DNA of 64,000 nt from Massilia soli (lineage in GTDB: Bacteria; Pseudomonadota; Gammaproteobacteria; Burkholderiales; Burkholderiaceae_D), in contig NZ_JAFBIL020000004.1 in the NCBI RefSeq assembly GCF_016809835.1, positions 434,001 through 498,000 of the forward strand, read 5' to 3'. Shown one piece after another: positions 16,703 through 26,801 of this stretch. Numbering within the stretch: position 1 is the stretch's first letter; each line of letters opens with the position of its first letter. The notes under the pieces are model-generated. The model had not been told where the DNA came from. It saw only the letters and a list, made by a program, of their open reading frames with translations, and did no database searches. A program made the position numbers and the translations under genes.

Positions 16703-17404
16703 ATGAACGCCATCGCCTGGCCGGCCGGCCCCGACTTCAGCGGCGCAGCGCCGCTCATCGGAAGGCTGCGCGCCAGGTTCGGCCCGGTCGCCGTGGTTGT
16801 CGCGGTCCACGCCCTGCTGTTCTACCTCGTTTCCAGCGGCCTGCTGGCCCGCGTCGCCGATGCCGCACTGCCCCGGGTGGTCGACGTGACCTTCGTGGCC
16901 TTCGAGCCTGAGCCGCCTGCCCCGACACCTCCCGCCGCGCCCAAAGTCGTCACGCCGGCGCAGCTGCCGCCGCCGGTCATGCCGGTGGTGCCAACCATTG
17001 AAGTGGCGCGCAACCCGGACGCCATCAGCCTGCCGCAAGCGGCGCCGCAGCCAGTGGCGCCCGCTGCCGAACCGACCCGCGTGGCCGTTGCCGTGGCGCC
17101 GGCGCCGGCTCCGCCGGCAGGCCCGAAAACGATTTCGACCGGCGTCGAATATATCCAGGCGCCGCAGCCGGTATATCCGTCGCAGTCGCGCCGCATGGGC
17201 GAACAGGGCAAGGTGGTGCTGCGCGTGCTGGTCGACGAAAAAGGCAGGCCCGACCAGGTGCTGGTGCAGCATTCGTCCGGTTCCTCGCGCCTCGACGAGG
17301 CGGGCCGCCAGGCCGCCCTGCGCGCGCTGTTCAAACCCCACCTCGAAGATGGCCGCCCGGTGGCCGTGTTCGTCATTGTCCCGCTCAACTTCCAGCTCGG
17401 CTGA
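16703..17404 (+). CDS. tonB: TonB-like energy transducer
   Basis: 233 residues. One N-terminal membrane anchor (about 27-50) is followed by a long Pro/Ala/Val-rich spacer (about 70-140) that spans the periplasm, and then a TonB C-terminal domain (about 150-233) with PQPVYPSQSRRMGEQGKVVL, the VDEKGRP turn and the SSGSSRLDEAGRQAALRA helix. It transmits proton-motive force from ExbBD to outer-membrane receptors. No exbB or exbD is adjacent. The ATG at 16703 lies eight bases past the bfd stop, so the Fur-regulated promoter of bfd probably drives it too. Confidence 0.9.
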   Translation: MNAIAWPAGPDFSGAAPLIGRLRARFGPVAVVVAVHALLFYLVSSGLLARVADAALPRVVDVTFVAFEPEPPAPTPPAAPKVVTPAQLPPPVMPVVPTIEVARNPDAISLPQAAPQPVAPAAEPTRVAVAVAPAPAPPAGPKTISTGVEYIQAPQPVYPSQSRRMGEQGKVVLRVLVDEKGRPDQVLVQHSSGSSRLDEAGRQAALRALFKPHLEDGRPVAVFVIVPLNFQLG

Positions 17405-17415
17405 TCACACGTCTT

Positions 17416-17444
17416 TTGCCCGGAACCTGTCGGTTTGCTATGAT
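17416..17444 (+). promoter_or_regulatory. candidate promoter of bfr
   Basis: TTGCCC (17416-17421), 17 bases and TATGAT (17439-17444) lie 33 bases before the bfr start. No Fur box is visible at this site, which suggests bfr can be expressed separately from the iron-starvation promoter of bfd-tonB. Confidence 0.5.
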
Positions 17445-17476
17445 GGTGGGATCCCTACCACTTTCGAAAGCATCCC

Positions 17477-17947
17477 ATGAAGGGCGATCCAAACATCATC
17501 CGTCTGCTCAACGCGCAGCTCACCAATGAGCTGACCGCCGTGAATCAGTACTTCCTGCACGCGCGCATGTACCGCCACTGGGGTTTCGAGAAGCTCGGCA
17601 AGAAGGAGTACGACGAGTCGATCGGCGAGATGAAGCATGCGGACAAGCTGATCGACCGCATCCTGATGCTCGACGGCCTGCCGAACCTGCAGGCGCTGCA
17701 CAAGCTGTTGATCGGCGAGAATACCCAGGAAATGCTCGAAGCCGACCTGCAGCTGGAAAAAGCGGCGCAGGTCACCGTCAAGGAAGGCATCGCCGAAAGC
17801 GAAAAGGCCGCCGACTACGTGTCGCGCGACCTGTTCCTGCAGATTCTCGAAGACACCGAAGAGCACATCGAATGGCTCGAAACGCAGGTGGACCTGATCG
17901 TCAAGATCGGCATCCAGAACTACCTGCAAAGCCAGATGGCTGAGTAA
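17477..17947 (+). CDS. bfr: bacterioferritin
   Basis: 156 residues, full length. Ferroxidase-centre ligands are at the family positions: Glu 18 (NELTAV), Glu 51 and His 54 (EMKHAD), Glu near 94, and Glu and His in EDTEEHIEW (about 127-130). Met 52, the axial haem ligand that distinguishes bacterioferritin from non-haem ferritin, is present. It assembles into a 24-mer that stores ferric iron in the cytosol. It closes the bfd-tonB-bfr group and has its own candidate promoter. Confidence 0.96.
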   Translation: MKGDPNIIRLLNAQLTNELTAVNQYFLHARMYRHWGFEKLGKKEYDESIGEMKHADKLIDRILMLDGLPNLQALHKLLIGENTQEMLEADLQLEKAAQVTVKEGIAESEKAADYVSRDLFLQILEDTEEHIEWLETQVDLIVKIGIQNYLQSQMAE

Positions 17948-17960
17948 TTTGGCCGATGCG

Positions 17961-18884
17961 TCAGGCGGCGCGCCAGCGTGCCACCCAGCGGTCGTAGAAG
18001 TCCATGTCGCGCGGTATCGCACCCGGTATCGCGCACACCGCGCCGGCGAACTCGTTGGCCCGCGCGAGGGTTTGCGCCAGCGGCCAGCCGCGCGCGCGGC
18101 CAAGCAGGAAAATCGCCGAGAACGCGTCCCCGGCACCTACCGTGTCGATCACAAACGGCGGCGCCGGCGTGTCGCGGTTGGCGATGACGTCGCCATCGGC
18201 GCCGAAATACACCGAGCCGCGATGGCCCAGGGTCACCAGCAAGGCCTCCAGCCTGAACTTGCGCACCAGCGCCGCGCACGCCGCGTGCACGGCTTCCATT
18301 GCCATCGCCTCGGCGGTATCGGCGATACCCAGGCACTGGGCGAACAGCACCTGCAGCTCTTCTTCATTGACCTTGACGATGTCGGCGGCCGACAGCGAGC
18401 GCTCGATACAGTCGCCGCCGCACTGGCCGGTACGCAGGTTCAGGTCGAGGAAGCGGGTGGCGGTGGCCGCGCCGAGCAGCGCGAACAGCGCCTCGCGCGA
18501 GGGGTCGGCGCGCTGCGCCAGGGTGCCGAAGTAGAACGCCGCCGGCTCGACTTCGCGCGCCGCTGCAAGCGCCGCGCCGGCCTCGATGAAGTCGTAGGCC
18601 TGGTCGGGCAGGATGATGAACCGGTGGCCGTCGGCGCCGCGCTCGACGATCACGCGGCCGGTTTCTTCGATCGGATCGATCTGAAGGCCGCGCGCGGACA
18701 TCGCGAAGCGTTCGAACTCCGCCTGCACCAGGTTGCCGTTGCGGTCGGACCCGACCCGCGTGACCATCAGCTGCGGCTCCATGAACGCAGCCAGATGGCG
18801 CGCCACGTTGAAGGGCGCCCCGCCGACCACCTGGTCGCCGCCGAAGTCATCGACCAGCGCTTCGCCAAATACCACTGTCGTCAT
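17961..18884 (-). CDS. PfkB-family sugar kinase (fructokinase-like)
   Basis: 307 residues with both PfkB signatures: GGAPFNVARHLA (about 21-32) and DTVGAGDAFSAIFLL (about 251-265), the latter holding the catalytic Asp and anion hole. It opens with VVFGEALVDDF, as in fructokinases and related sugar kinases. The product phosphorylates a sugar or nucleoside with ATP; fructose is the best guess, but no sugar transporter is adjacent. It lies 15 bases after the GST on the same strand and may be co-transcribed. Confidence 0.85.
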   Translation of the reverse strand: MTTVVFGEALVDDFGGDQVVGGAPFNVARHLAAFMEPQLMVTRVGSDRNGNLVQAEFERFAMSARGLQIDPIEETGRVIVERGADGHRFIILPDQAYDFIEAGAALAAAREVEPAAFYFGTLAQRADPSREALFALLGAATATRFLDLNLRTGQCGGDCIERSLSAADIVKVNEEELQVLFAQCLGIADTAEAMAMEAVHAACAALVRKFRLEALLVTLGHRGSVYFGADGDVIANRDTPAPPFVIDTVGAGDAFSAIFLLGRARGWPLAQTLARANEFAGAVCAIPGAIPRDMDFYDRWVARWRAA

Positions 18885-18899
18885 GGTGCCGGCCCGCCG

Positions 18900-19511
18900 T
18901 TAATTCTGCGGGACGGTGTCGCGGAACGACGCACGCTCGGAGACCTTGTCGAACAGCCGCGCCAGGTTCGGATAATCGCCGCGCCAGTCGATCTCGGGGA
19001 AACGGAAAGCCAGCCAGCCGAGCGTGCAGCCGACCGCCACATCGGCCAGCGTGTAATGGGTACCCATGCAAAAATTCTGTTCGCCGAGGTCTGTCGACAT
19101 CACGGCAAGGCCGGCGCTGACCTTGGCCATCTGGCGGTCGATCCAGGCCTGGCTCTGCTGCTCGGGCGGACGCAGGATTTTTTCGAGGCGCACCAGGATG
19201 GCGGCGTCGAGCACGCCGTCGGCCAGCGCTTCCCACACCTTGACGTTGGCGCGGTCGCGGCTGTTCGGCGGCAGCAGCTTGCACACCGGCGTGAGGGTAT
19301 CGAGATATTCGGCGATGACGCGCGAGTCGTACATCGGGCTGCCGTCGTCCATCATCAGGCACGGCACCTTGCCCAGCGGGTTAGCGTCGTTGATCCTGGT
19401 GTCCGGCGCCCAGACGTTTTCCAGCTCGTAGTCGTAATCGAGCTTTTTTTCGGCGAGGACCACACGCACCTTGCGCACGAAGGGGCTGGCTAGCGAACCG
19501 ATCAGTTTCAT
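18900..19511 (-). CDS. glutathione S-transferase family protein
   Basis: 203 residues. The N-terminal thioredoxin-like half has SLASPFVRKVRVVLAEKK, with a Ser at the usual catalytic position, then NPLGKVPCL and DSRVIAEYLD. The helical C-terminal half contains YTLADVAVGCTLGWL. This matches the YibF-like GSTs of betaproteobacteria. The ATG at 19511 is chosen because homology begins at MKLIGS; the frame is open to 19592. It is divergent from purB, with 124 bases between the starts. Confidence 0.87.
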   Translation of the reverse strand: MKLIGSLASPFVRKVRVVLAEKKLDYDYELENVWAPDTRINDANPLGKVPCLMMDDGSPMYDSRVIAEYLDTLTPVCKLLPPNSRDRANVKVWEALADGVLDAAILVRLEKILRPPEQQSQAWIDRQMAKVSAGLAVMSTDLGEQNFCMGTHYTLADVAVGCTLGWLAFRFPEIDWRGDYPNLARLFDKVSERASFRDTVPQN

Positions 19512-19530
19512 AGGATTTTCTAGTGGATGA

Positions 19531-21015
<1,485 letters not shown>

Positions 21016-21020
21016 CGACC

Positions 21021-21050
21021 AACGGCGGATGCGGCCTCGGCAGCATCCGC
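21021..21050 (+). terminator. hairpin after purB
   Basis: A perfect 10-base stem (CGGCGGATGC and its complement) with a 10-base loop begins six bases after the purB stop. The following run is only partly T-rich (GATTGCTTTCTT), so termination may be leaky. It could also serve the convergent receptor gene ending at 21065. Confidence 0.55.
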
Positions 21051-21064
21051 CGGATTGCTTTCTT

Positions 21065-23035
21065 CTACATCCCCCACACCAGCTTCAACGCCACCGAGCG
21101 CGGAATTTCCGCCCGCGTCGCCGCCGGCCCGTACTCGGGGTGGCCGCCATTGACGTTCTGCGCCGTCACCGACACTTCCAGATCCGGAGTCACCTGCCAG
21201 CCGAAGCGCGCGTCGACCGCCGTATAGCCCGGCACCGCTTGCTGCGCCAGCGCGGCCACCTTGCGCACCGCGATCTCGATATCCTTGCCGCGCGCCAGGC
21301 TGTACGCCGAGCGCAGCTGCATGGTATGCGACGGGTCCTTGCCCACGATCCCCGGCCCTGCCAGGTCGTTGCTGCCGGGCTTCAGCTGCATGTTCTGGTG
21401 CAGCGCCGTGAAACCCGCGCTCAGGCGCCACGCTGGCGTGGCCTGGTAGCTGCCCCACATCTCGATGCCGTTTGCCCGGCCTTCCATCAGGCTGTCGAAC
21501 ACGATGAAGGTGCGGGTCGGGTCAATTTCCTGCGTGCGCAGGTGGTCATAGTCGTTATGGAACAGCGTTGCCGAGTAGGACAGGCCGGGCAGCGGCTGGC
21601 CGCGGTAGCCAAGTTCGAGCACGCTGGCCACTTCCGAGCGCACCCGCAGCCCGCCGCGCAGAAGATAAGGCGGTTTGCCCGGAACATAAGCGTCGGCATC
21701 GAGCCGCGACGGCGCGCGCACCGTGCGCGAGGCGCCGGCCCAGACCGAATGCGACGGCGCCGCCTGCCACGACAGGCGCAGCGTCGGCAAGAACTCATTG
21801 CCAGTGTAGTCGTTGCGCTCGATGCGGGCGCCGGCGGTCAGGCGCAGCCTGTCGCGCAGCGCGATCTCGTCCTGCGCGAACAGGCTCGACCAGCTCTGCC
21901 CGACCCTGGCCGGGAGGAAGGCAATGGTATCGCTGTTGGTGACCTCGTCCCATGAACGGCGGTAGTTGGCGCCCCACACGATGCGGTGGCTGCCGAGCGC
22001 GCGCAGCGCGTGCTGGAACTGGATATCGGCAATGTTGAGCCGTTCGGAGAAGGTCGGCGGCACCGAGCGCTGGGTGTGATCCAGGTAGCCCTGCAGGCTC
22101 AGCTCGCTGCCATCGGCCAGGCGCCGGGTCCAGCTGGCCGCGAGGTTGGCGCCGGTGGTGTCGACCGTGCCGAGTTGCAGATTGCTGCCGTCGACGGAAA
22201 TCAGGCCTGGGGCCGGCTGCTGGCTGGCGCCGCGGTAGGCGCTGCCGTTCAGGCTGGCCTGGCCGGCGTCAAAGCGCCAGTCGGCCCGGAAGCCCACCTG
22301 AGATTGATGGCGCGCATCGTTGACGCGCGCGCCATCGCCCAGCGCCGTGTGACCGGCATCGAGGTGTTTGCCATAGACGCGCCAGGCCCCGCGCGGCGTC
22401 GACCAGCCGTGCCGGAAGGCGGCTTGCGCGCCCCGCGTTCCGCCCTGGATGGTTGCCAGGCTGCCGATGGTATCGGCGGCCGAACGGGTGATGATGCTGA
22501 TGACGCCGTTGACGGCATTGACGCCCCACAAGGTGCCGCCGGGACCGCTGACCACTTCGATGCGCTCGATATCGTCCAGCATCAGGTCCTGGGCATCCCA
22601 GAACACGCCGGAGAAGAACGGCGAGTAGACCGAGCGGCCGTCGATCAGCACCAGCAGTTTGTTGGGCGCACTGTTATTGCTGCCGTTCAGGCCGCGCGCG
22701 CTGATCGCGTAGGCGGCCGACGCCGATTGGGCGACGTGCAGGTTGGGCGCGAGGCGCAGCGCTTCGGGAATGCTGCCGGCGCCCGAGCGGCGGATATCGT
22801 CCGTCGTAATCACGAACACCGAGGCGGCGGCGGCGCCGAGCCGCTCCGGCTGTTTCGATACCGAGGTGATCTGGATGTTGGCCAGCTCTTCGATCGACAG
22901 GTCCGCCATGTCGCGGGGGTCGACGAATGTTGCATGCGCTGGCAGCGCCAGCAGGACGGATGCGAGCGGGGCCAGCATGGCACGGCGACACCTCCGGATA
23001 ACAGCGGCGGCGTGCGGTTGGTAGATTGACTGCAT
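21065..23035 (-). CDS. TonB-dependent outer-membrane receptor
   Basis: 656 residues. A signal peptide ends near ALPAHA (about 30-36). A plug domain follows, with SVFVITTDDIRRSGAGSIPE (about 71-90), APNLHVAQ, LLVLIDGRSVYSP and IERIEVVSGPGGTLWG, then a beta-barrel to the terminal aromatic-containing strand. The receptor imports a scarce ligand across the outer membrane with TonB. The ligand is unknown; I see no convincing Fur box upstream, so iron is not assured. A GGGGAG ribosome site just before the ATG at 23035 fixes the start. Confidence 0.9.
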   Translation of the reverse strand: MQSIYQPHAAAVIRRCRRAMLAPLASVLLALPAHATFVDPRDMADLSIEELANIQITSVSKQPERLGAAAASVFVITTDDIRRSGAGSIPEALRLAPNLHVAQSASAAYAISARGLNGSNNSAPNKLLVLIDGRSVYSPFFSGVFWDAQDLMLDDIERIEVVSGPGGTLWGVNAVNGVISIITRSAADTIGSLATIQGGTRGAQAAFRHGWSTPRGAWRVYGKHLDAGHTALGDGARVNDARHQSQVGFRADWRFDAGQASLNGSAYRGASQQPAPGLISVDGSNLQLGTVDTTGANLAASWTRRLADGSELSLQGYLDHTQRSVPPTFSERLNIADIQFQHALRALGSHRIVWGANYRRSWDEVTNSDTIAFLPARVGQSWSSLFAQDEIALRDRLRLTAGARIERNDYTGNEFLPTLRLSWQAAPSHSVWAGASRTVRAPSRLDADAYVPGKPPYLLRGGLRVRSEVASVLELGYRGQPLPGLSYSATLFHNDYDHLRTQEIDPTRTFIVFDSLMEGRANGIEMWGSYQATPAWRLSAGFTALHQNMQLKPGSNDLAGPGIVGKDPSHTMQLRSAYSLARGKDIEIAVRKVAALAQQAVPGYTAVDARFGWQVTPDLEVSVTAQNVNGGHPEYGPAATRAEIPRSVALKLVWGM

Positions 23036-23234
23036 AAACTCCCCTGATGCGCCGGCTACGACAACGGTGGCTAAAGTTGCTTTGAACCATTATTGACCAT
23101 AATCGTAACTGTTGCCGTTATTTTACATTTCGAGGCGGACTGTTCCGTATGAATCCATGCCTGCGCGATAGCGTCATGACATCGAAAAGTTGATCCTTCA
23201 ACGTCAATGCTGTTTGTCTGCTATATTTGTTCTA

Positions 23235-23807
23235 ATGAGTACGACTAATCTGAACCGTTCGATGTCCGCACGCTATACCTACACCGCCATGCTGTTTCAC
23301 TGGGTAATTGCCCTGCTGGTGGTGAGCGCCTTCACGCTGGGATTGGTGATGACCGACATCCCGGGCCTGACGCCAACCAAGCTGCGCTATTTCTCCTGGC
23401 ACAAATGGCTGGGCGTGACCGTGCTGCTGCTGGCAGTGCTGCGCGTGCTGTGGCGGCTGTTCCACCAGGCGCCCGCGTATCCGGCGTCGATGCCGCGCTG
23501 GCAGAAAAGCGCCGCGAACGGCCTGCACATGCTGCTGTACGTGCTGATCTTCGCCGTGCCGCTGTCGGGCTATTTCTACAGCCTCGCGTCCGGCGTGCCG
23601 GTGGTGTACCTCGGCGTGTTCGAGCTGCCGGTGCTGATCGCAGCCGACCCCGAACTCAAGCCGGTGCTCAAGAGCATCCATTACTGGCTTAACATGCTGC
23701 TGTGCGGCGCCGTCGGCGTGCATGTGGCCGCCGCGCTGAAGCACCAGTTTATCGACCGCGACGGCGTGCTGGGCCGCATGCTGCCGTCATTTTCTAGGAG
23801 ATCCTGA
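23235..23807 (+). CDS. cytochrome b561 family protein
   Basis: About 190 residues with four membrane helices. Haem-ligand histidines are in the usual places: AMLFHW (helix 1), SWHKWLG (helix 2 entrance), GLHMLLY (helix 3) and GVHVAAALKH (helix 4). It probably moves electrons between the quinone pool and a periplasmic partner. The stop TGA overlaps the ATG of the first YceI gene, matching E. coli, where a cytochrome b561 (yceJ) is next to yceI. ATG at 23235 is chosen; 23262 is an alternative, and neither has a strong ribosome site. Confidence 0.87.
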   Translation: MSTTNLNRSMSARYTYTAMLFHWVIALLVVSAFTLGLVMTDIPGLTPTKLRYFSWHKWLGVTVLLLAVLRVLWRLFHQAPAYPASMPRWQKSAANGLHMLLYVLIFAVPLSGYFYSLASGVPVVYLGVFELPVLIAADPELKPVLKSIHYWLNMLLCGAVGVHVAAALKHQFIDRDGVLGRMLPSFSRRS

Positions 23808-24361
23808 TGATCCTGACCCGTGGCCCATTGCTGGCCGCGCTTCTGGCCGTAACACTGGCCGCCAGCGCCGCCCCACTGAAAACCGATACCGCAAAAAGCG
23901 CCATCACCGCCAACTTCAAGCAGATGAACGTGCCGGTCGCGGCGACATTCCGCACCTTCAGCGCCAAGCTCGACTATGACCCGGCCAGGCCGGCGGCGGC
24001 CAGCGCCGCCATCGAGATCGACACCGCCAGCCTCGACCTGGGCGATCCGGACATGAACAAGGAAGTGGCAAAGAAGGACTGGTTCAATTCGGCCCAGTTC
24101 CCGAAGGCGACCTTTGTGTCGTCCGAGATCAAGGCGGCCGGCGCCGGCAAGCTGAACGTGACCGGCAAGCTGACGATCAAGGGAAAGTCGGCCACCGTCA
24201 CCTTCCCGGCGACGGTGCGCGCCGAAGGCGGAAAACAATTGTTCGAAGGTGCGCTGCCAATCAGGCGGCTTGCTTACAATATCGGCGACGGCGAGTGGAA
24301 AGACACCAGCATGGTCGCCGACGAGGTCGTCATCCGGTTCCGTGTTCTGGCCGGCCAGTAA
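23807..24361 (+). CDS. periplasmic YceI family protein (first copy)
   Basis: 184 residues with an N-terminal signal peptide (about 1-22, ending ASAA) and a YceI beta-barrel lipocalin-like fold. Family features are FRTFSAKLDYDP, IDTASLDLGDPDMNKEV, WFNSAQFPKATFVS and VTGKLTIKGKSATVTFP. Such proteins bind amphiphilic isoprenoids such as polyprenyl chains. It overlaps the cytochrome stop by one base behind a TAGGAG ribosome site and precedes a second YceI gene by 25 bases. Confidence 0.88.
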   Translation: MILTRGPLLAALLAVTLAASAAPLKTDTAKSAITANFKQMNVPVAATFRTFSAKLDYDPARPAAASAAIEIDTASLDLGDPDMNKEVAKKDWFNSAQFPKATFVSSEIKAAGAGKLNVTGKLTIKGKSATVTFPATVRAEGGKQLFEGALPIRRLAYNIGDGEWKDTSMVADEVVIRFRVLAGQ

Positions 24362-24386
24362 TTTTCTCCATCAAAAGGAAAACCCT

Positions 24387-24959
24387 ATGAAATTCAAGCA
24401 CTTGGTCGTTGCACTGGCCACCGCCGGCGTCGCCAGCGTGGCGTTCGCCGCCGACACGTACACCATCGATCCGGGCCACACCTACCCGAGTTTCGAAGCC
24501 GACCACATGGGCATCTCCGTACTGCGCGGAAAGTTCAACACCACCAAGGGCACGATCACCCTCGACCGCCAGAAGAAGACCGGTTCGATGGAGATCATCA
24601 TCGACGCCTCGAGCATCGATTTCGGTCACGACAAGCTCAATGCGCACGCGAAGAACGCCGACATGTTCGACGTCGAGAAATTCCCTGAAGCGCGCTACAT
24701 CGGCAAGTCGATCAAGTTTAACGGCGACACCCCGGTCTCGGTCGAAGGCGAGCTGACCCTGCACGGCGTCACCAAGCCGGTCACCCTGACCATCAACAAG
24801 TTCAAATGCATCACCGACGGCATGACAAAGCGTGAAAAATGCGGCGCCGATGCGTCGGCCGAATTCAAGCGCACCGACTTCGGCATCAATTACGCCACCC
24901 CGCGCTTTGCGCCGGAAGTGAAGCTGCAGATCGAAGTCGAAGCGCTCAAGGACAACTAA
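24387..24959 (+). CDS. periplasmic YceI family protein (second copy)
   Basis: 190 residues with a clear signal peptide (ending SVAFA, about residue 21) and the classical YceI core: YTIDPGHTYPSFEADHMGIS, FNTTKGTITLD, FDVEKFPEARYIGKS and ELTLHGVTKPVTLT. It is closer to E. coli YceI than the first copy, so the pair is probably an old duplication with divergence. The AAAGGAAAA ribosome site is at about 24374-24382. A strong terminator follows at 24983. Confidence 0.92.
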   Translation: MKFKHLVVALATAGVASVAFAADTYTIDPGHTYPSFEADHMGISVLRGKFNTTKGTITLDRQKKTGSMEIIIDASSIDFGHDKLNAHAKNADMFDVEKFPEARYIGKSIKFNGDTPVSVEGELTLHGVTKPVTLTINKFKCITDGMTKREKCGADASAEFKRTDFGINYATPRFAPEVKLQIEVEALKDN

Positions 24960-24982
24960 GTCCTGGCGCTGCCGCAACAAAG

Positions 24983-25021
24983 AAAAACCCCCGGTGCCTT
25001 CGCAGGCACCGGGGGTTTTTT
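24983..25021 (+). terminator. strong intrinsic terminator after the cytochrome-YceI operon
   Basis: A perfect 16-base stem (AAAAACCCCCGGTGCC with its complement) encloses a six-base loop and ends in T6. It starts 24 bases after the YceI stop. Because the stem is flanked by A5 on the left, it also works on the minus strand for the convergent stress gene ending at 25052. Confidence 0.93.
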
Positions 25022-25051
25022 ACTGCCTGGCGTTATGACTGCCAGCGTCGA

Positions 25052-26191
25052 TTAACGTCCGTCGCCGTCGGCGTCGCCTGGAATGGCGCGCTCAACACGG
25101 TGCCATGCGGCACGGGTTGCCGACTTGGCCTGGTCCCACGACAGGCGCGAATTGCCCTTGACGCGATCCCAGTCGCCCGACATGTCTTGCTCGTAGGCGT
25201 CGAATTCGCCCGAATACTTGCTGCGGCTGTTGTAGCCCAGTTCGTATGCAGGACCGTAGTCGTCATAGGTGTAGCCCGGGGTGTAGTACGGAGCGGTCTG
25301 GTAAGCGCTGCGCCAGTAAGCCGACTCTTCTTCCGGATTGACCATGCGGCCAGCTGCCTTGCCTGCCATGCCGCCGGCAAACGCGCCGACGACTGCGCCT
25401 GCTGCCGCGCCGACCGGGCCGCCGACAGCGCCTGCCGCCGCGCCCATTGCCGCGCCGCTACCTGCGCCGACGCCCTTGGCGAAGTGGTGCTCATGCAGTT
25501 CGTCGCCCGGTTCTGGATTGACGACTTCTGCCGCGCCCTTGCCTGCCAGGCCGCCAGCGATGCCGCCGATGGCCGCACCGGCGGCGATGCCGACCGGGCC
25601 AGCCGCAGCGCCGATGCCGGCGCCAGTCAGTGCACCTGCGCCAGCGCCCAGGCCGGTACCGATGATGTGCTCACCCTTGTTGTCAGTCCAGGTGCGCTCG
25701 ATGTGCGCCGCATCTTCATCCGTGCGCGGATTCACGCCCATCAGGATGCCGCCACTCTTGATGCCTTCTTCGTAGTGCTTGACGCGCTCTTCCGGAATGC
25801 CTGCGCCGATCAGTGCGCCAACCAGGCCGCCTGCGATGCCGCCGGCGCCAGCGCCAGCCAGTGCAGCTGCGATTGGGCCGGCCACAACCAGGCCGATGCC
25901 TGGCAGGACCAGGGTGGTGCCGACGGCAGCCACGCCGGCCAGGACCGCGCCGATGGTTCCGCCAATGCCGGCGCCAACGCCGGCGCCTTCGGCAGCCTTG
26001 CTGCCCAGCTCAGTGTCGGTGTCGGCAAAGTGGCGCTTGCGGGCGTCGTCCGACATCATCAAGGTGACGTCGTCTTTCGAGTAGCCGCGGTCGGAGAGCG
26101 AGTTGTAAGCGCGTTCGGCGCTGTCACGGTCGCGGAACAGCCCGGTTACCATGCGCGAATTTTTCTGGTTGTTGGTGTCGTAGTTGCTCAT
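25052..26191 (-). CDS. glycine-zipper general stress protein (GsiB/17M-like N-terminus)
   Basis: 379 residues. The N-terminal part (about 14-50: VTGLFRDRDSAERAYNSL, SKDDVTLMM) resembles the general stress protein 17M domain. The centre is three long Gly/Ala blocks of glycine-zipper type (about 66-132, 178-228 and 240-290); the last two are internal repeats, each ending in VNPE. Zipper blocks may insert in or associate with membranes. The C-terminal 80 residues are Tyr-rich and charged (YYTPGYTYDDYGP), ending GDADGDGR. Homologous proteins are induced by osmotic or general stress. The ATG at 26191 has a TAGGAG site seven bases before it. It is divergent from the glsB-like gene. Confidence 0.75.
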   Translation of the reverse strand: MSNYDTNNQKNSRMVTGLFRDRDSAERAYNSLSDRGYSKDDVTLMMSDDARKRHFADTDTELGSKAAEGAGVGAGIGGTIGAVLAGVAAVGTTLVLPGIGLVVAGPIAAALAGAGAGGIAGGLVGALIGAGIPEERVKHYEEGIKSGGILMGVNPRTDEDAAHIERTWTDNKGEHIIGTGLGAGAGALTGAGIGAAAGPVGIAAGAAIGGIAGGLAGKGAAEVVNPEPGDELHEHHFAKGVGAGSGAAMGAAAGAVGGPVGAAAGAVVGAFAGGMAGKAAGRMVNPEEESAYWRSAYQTAPYYTPGYTYDDYGPAYELGYNSRSKYSGEFDAYEQDMSGDWDRVKGNSRLSWDQAKSATRAAWHRVERAIPGDADGDGR

Positions 26192-26468
26192 TATCAATCT
26201 CCTAAAATTATCAATCTGCGGGGCTTTAAATAAAACCTGGAATTCGTTGCCAGTTCTTTAACAATATGCCGCGACAAGATTGCACTCTGTACGCTGACGC
26301 ACCCAATTTCAGACTTTCCAAATGGCATGAAAAGGCCGCGGAGCGATATCGCCGTTACGTTCGTTGCCGCACCGACCAAGGGTTATCGAAAGACTATTCT
26401 TTTTCCACGGTCAGCACTTTTAGGGATGGCCAAAGGGGTACGTTTCTAATCTAATAGGAGGAATCAAC

Positions 26469-26738
26469 ATGTTATTCATCATCTGGATCATTGTCGGCGG
26501 TATCTTGGGTTGGCTGGCTAGCATGGTCATGAAAACGGACGCAGAACAGGGCATGATCCTGAACATCGTCGTCGGCATCATCGGCGCCTTCCTGGGCGGC
26601 TGGTTGCTTTCTCCGCTGTTCGGTACCGGCACCATCAACTCGGACGACTTCAGCATCAGCTCGCTGCTGGTATCGTTCCTTGGCGCTGTCATCCTGCTCG
26701 CAATCGTCAACCTGCTGCGTCGCGGCAAGGTACGTTAA
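26469..26738 (+). CDS. GlsB/YeaQ/YmgE family stress membrane protein
   Basis: 89 residues with three hydrophobic segments: IIWIIVGGILGWLAS (start), MILNIVVGIIGAFLGGWLL (about 34-52) and LLVSFLGAVILLAIVNLL (about 67-84), and the family pattern GWLASMVMKTDAEQG. Members are small inner-membrane proteins linked to general stress. A strong TAGGAGG ribosome site precedes the ATG. The 277-base region between it and the divergent stress gene holds the promoters; I see no further gene there. Confidence 0.9.
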   Translation: MLFIIWIIVGGILGWLASMVMKTDAEQGMILNIVVGIIGAFLGGWLLSPLFGTGTINSDDFSISSLLVSFLGAVILLAIVNLLRRGKVR

Positions 26739-26755
26739 TCGCGGCACGCTCTACT

Positions 26756-26785
26756 AACCAACGCCTCACCGCGTTGGTTTTTTTT
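26756..26785 (+). terminator. intrinsic terminator after glsB-like gene
   Basis: A perfect nine-base stem AACCAACGC (26756-26764) pairs with 26771-26779 across a six-base loop, then a run of T. It ends 17 bases before the cardiolipin synthase start, so that gene probably needs its own promoter or read-through. Confidence 0.88.
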
Positions 26786-26801
26786 CGTCTGGAATAAGCG
26801 C

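Noticed and set aside
23036-23234. Fur box upstream of the TonB-dependent receptor
   Set aside because: AT-rich words such as ATTATTGACCATAATCG are present but do not match the 9-1-9 half-site seen twice in the iron region.
26266-26454. 62-codon frame between the two stress genes
   Set aside because: It starts without a ribosome site, has mixed composition and overlaps the expected promoter region of the glsB-like gene.
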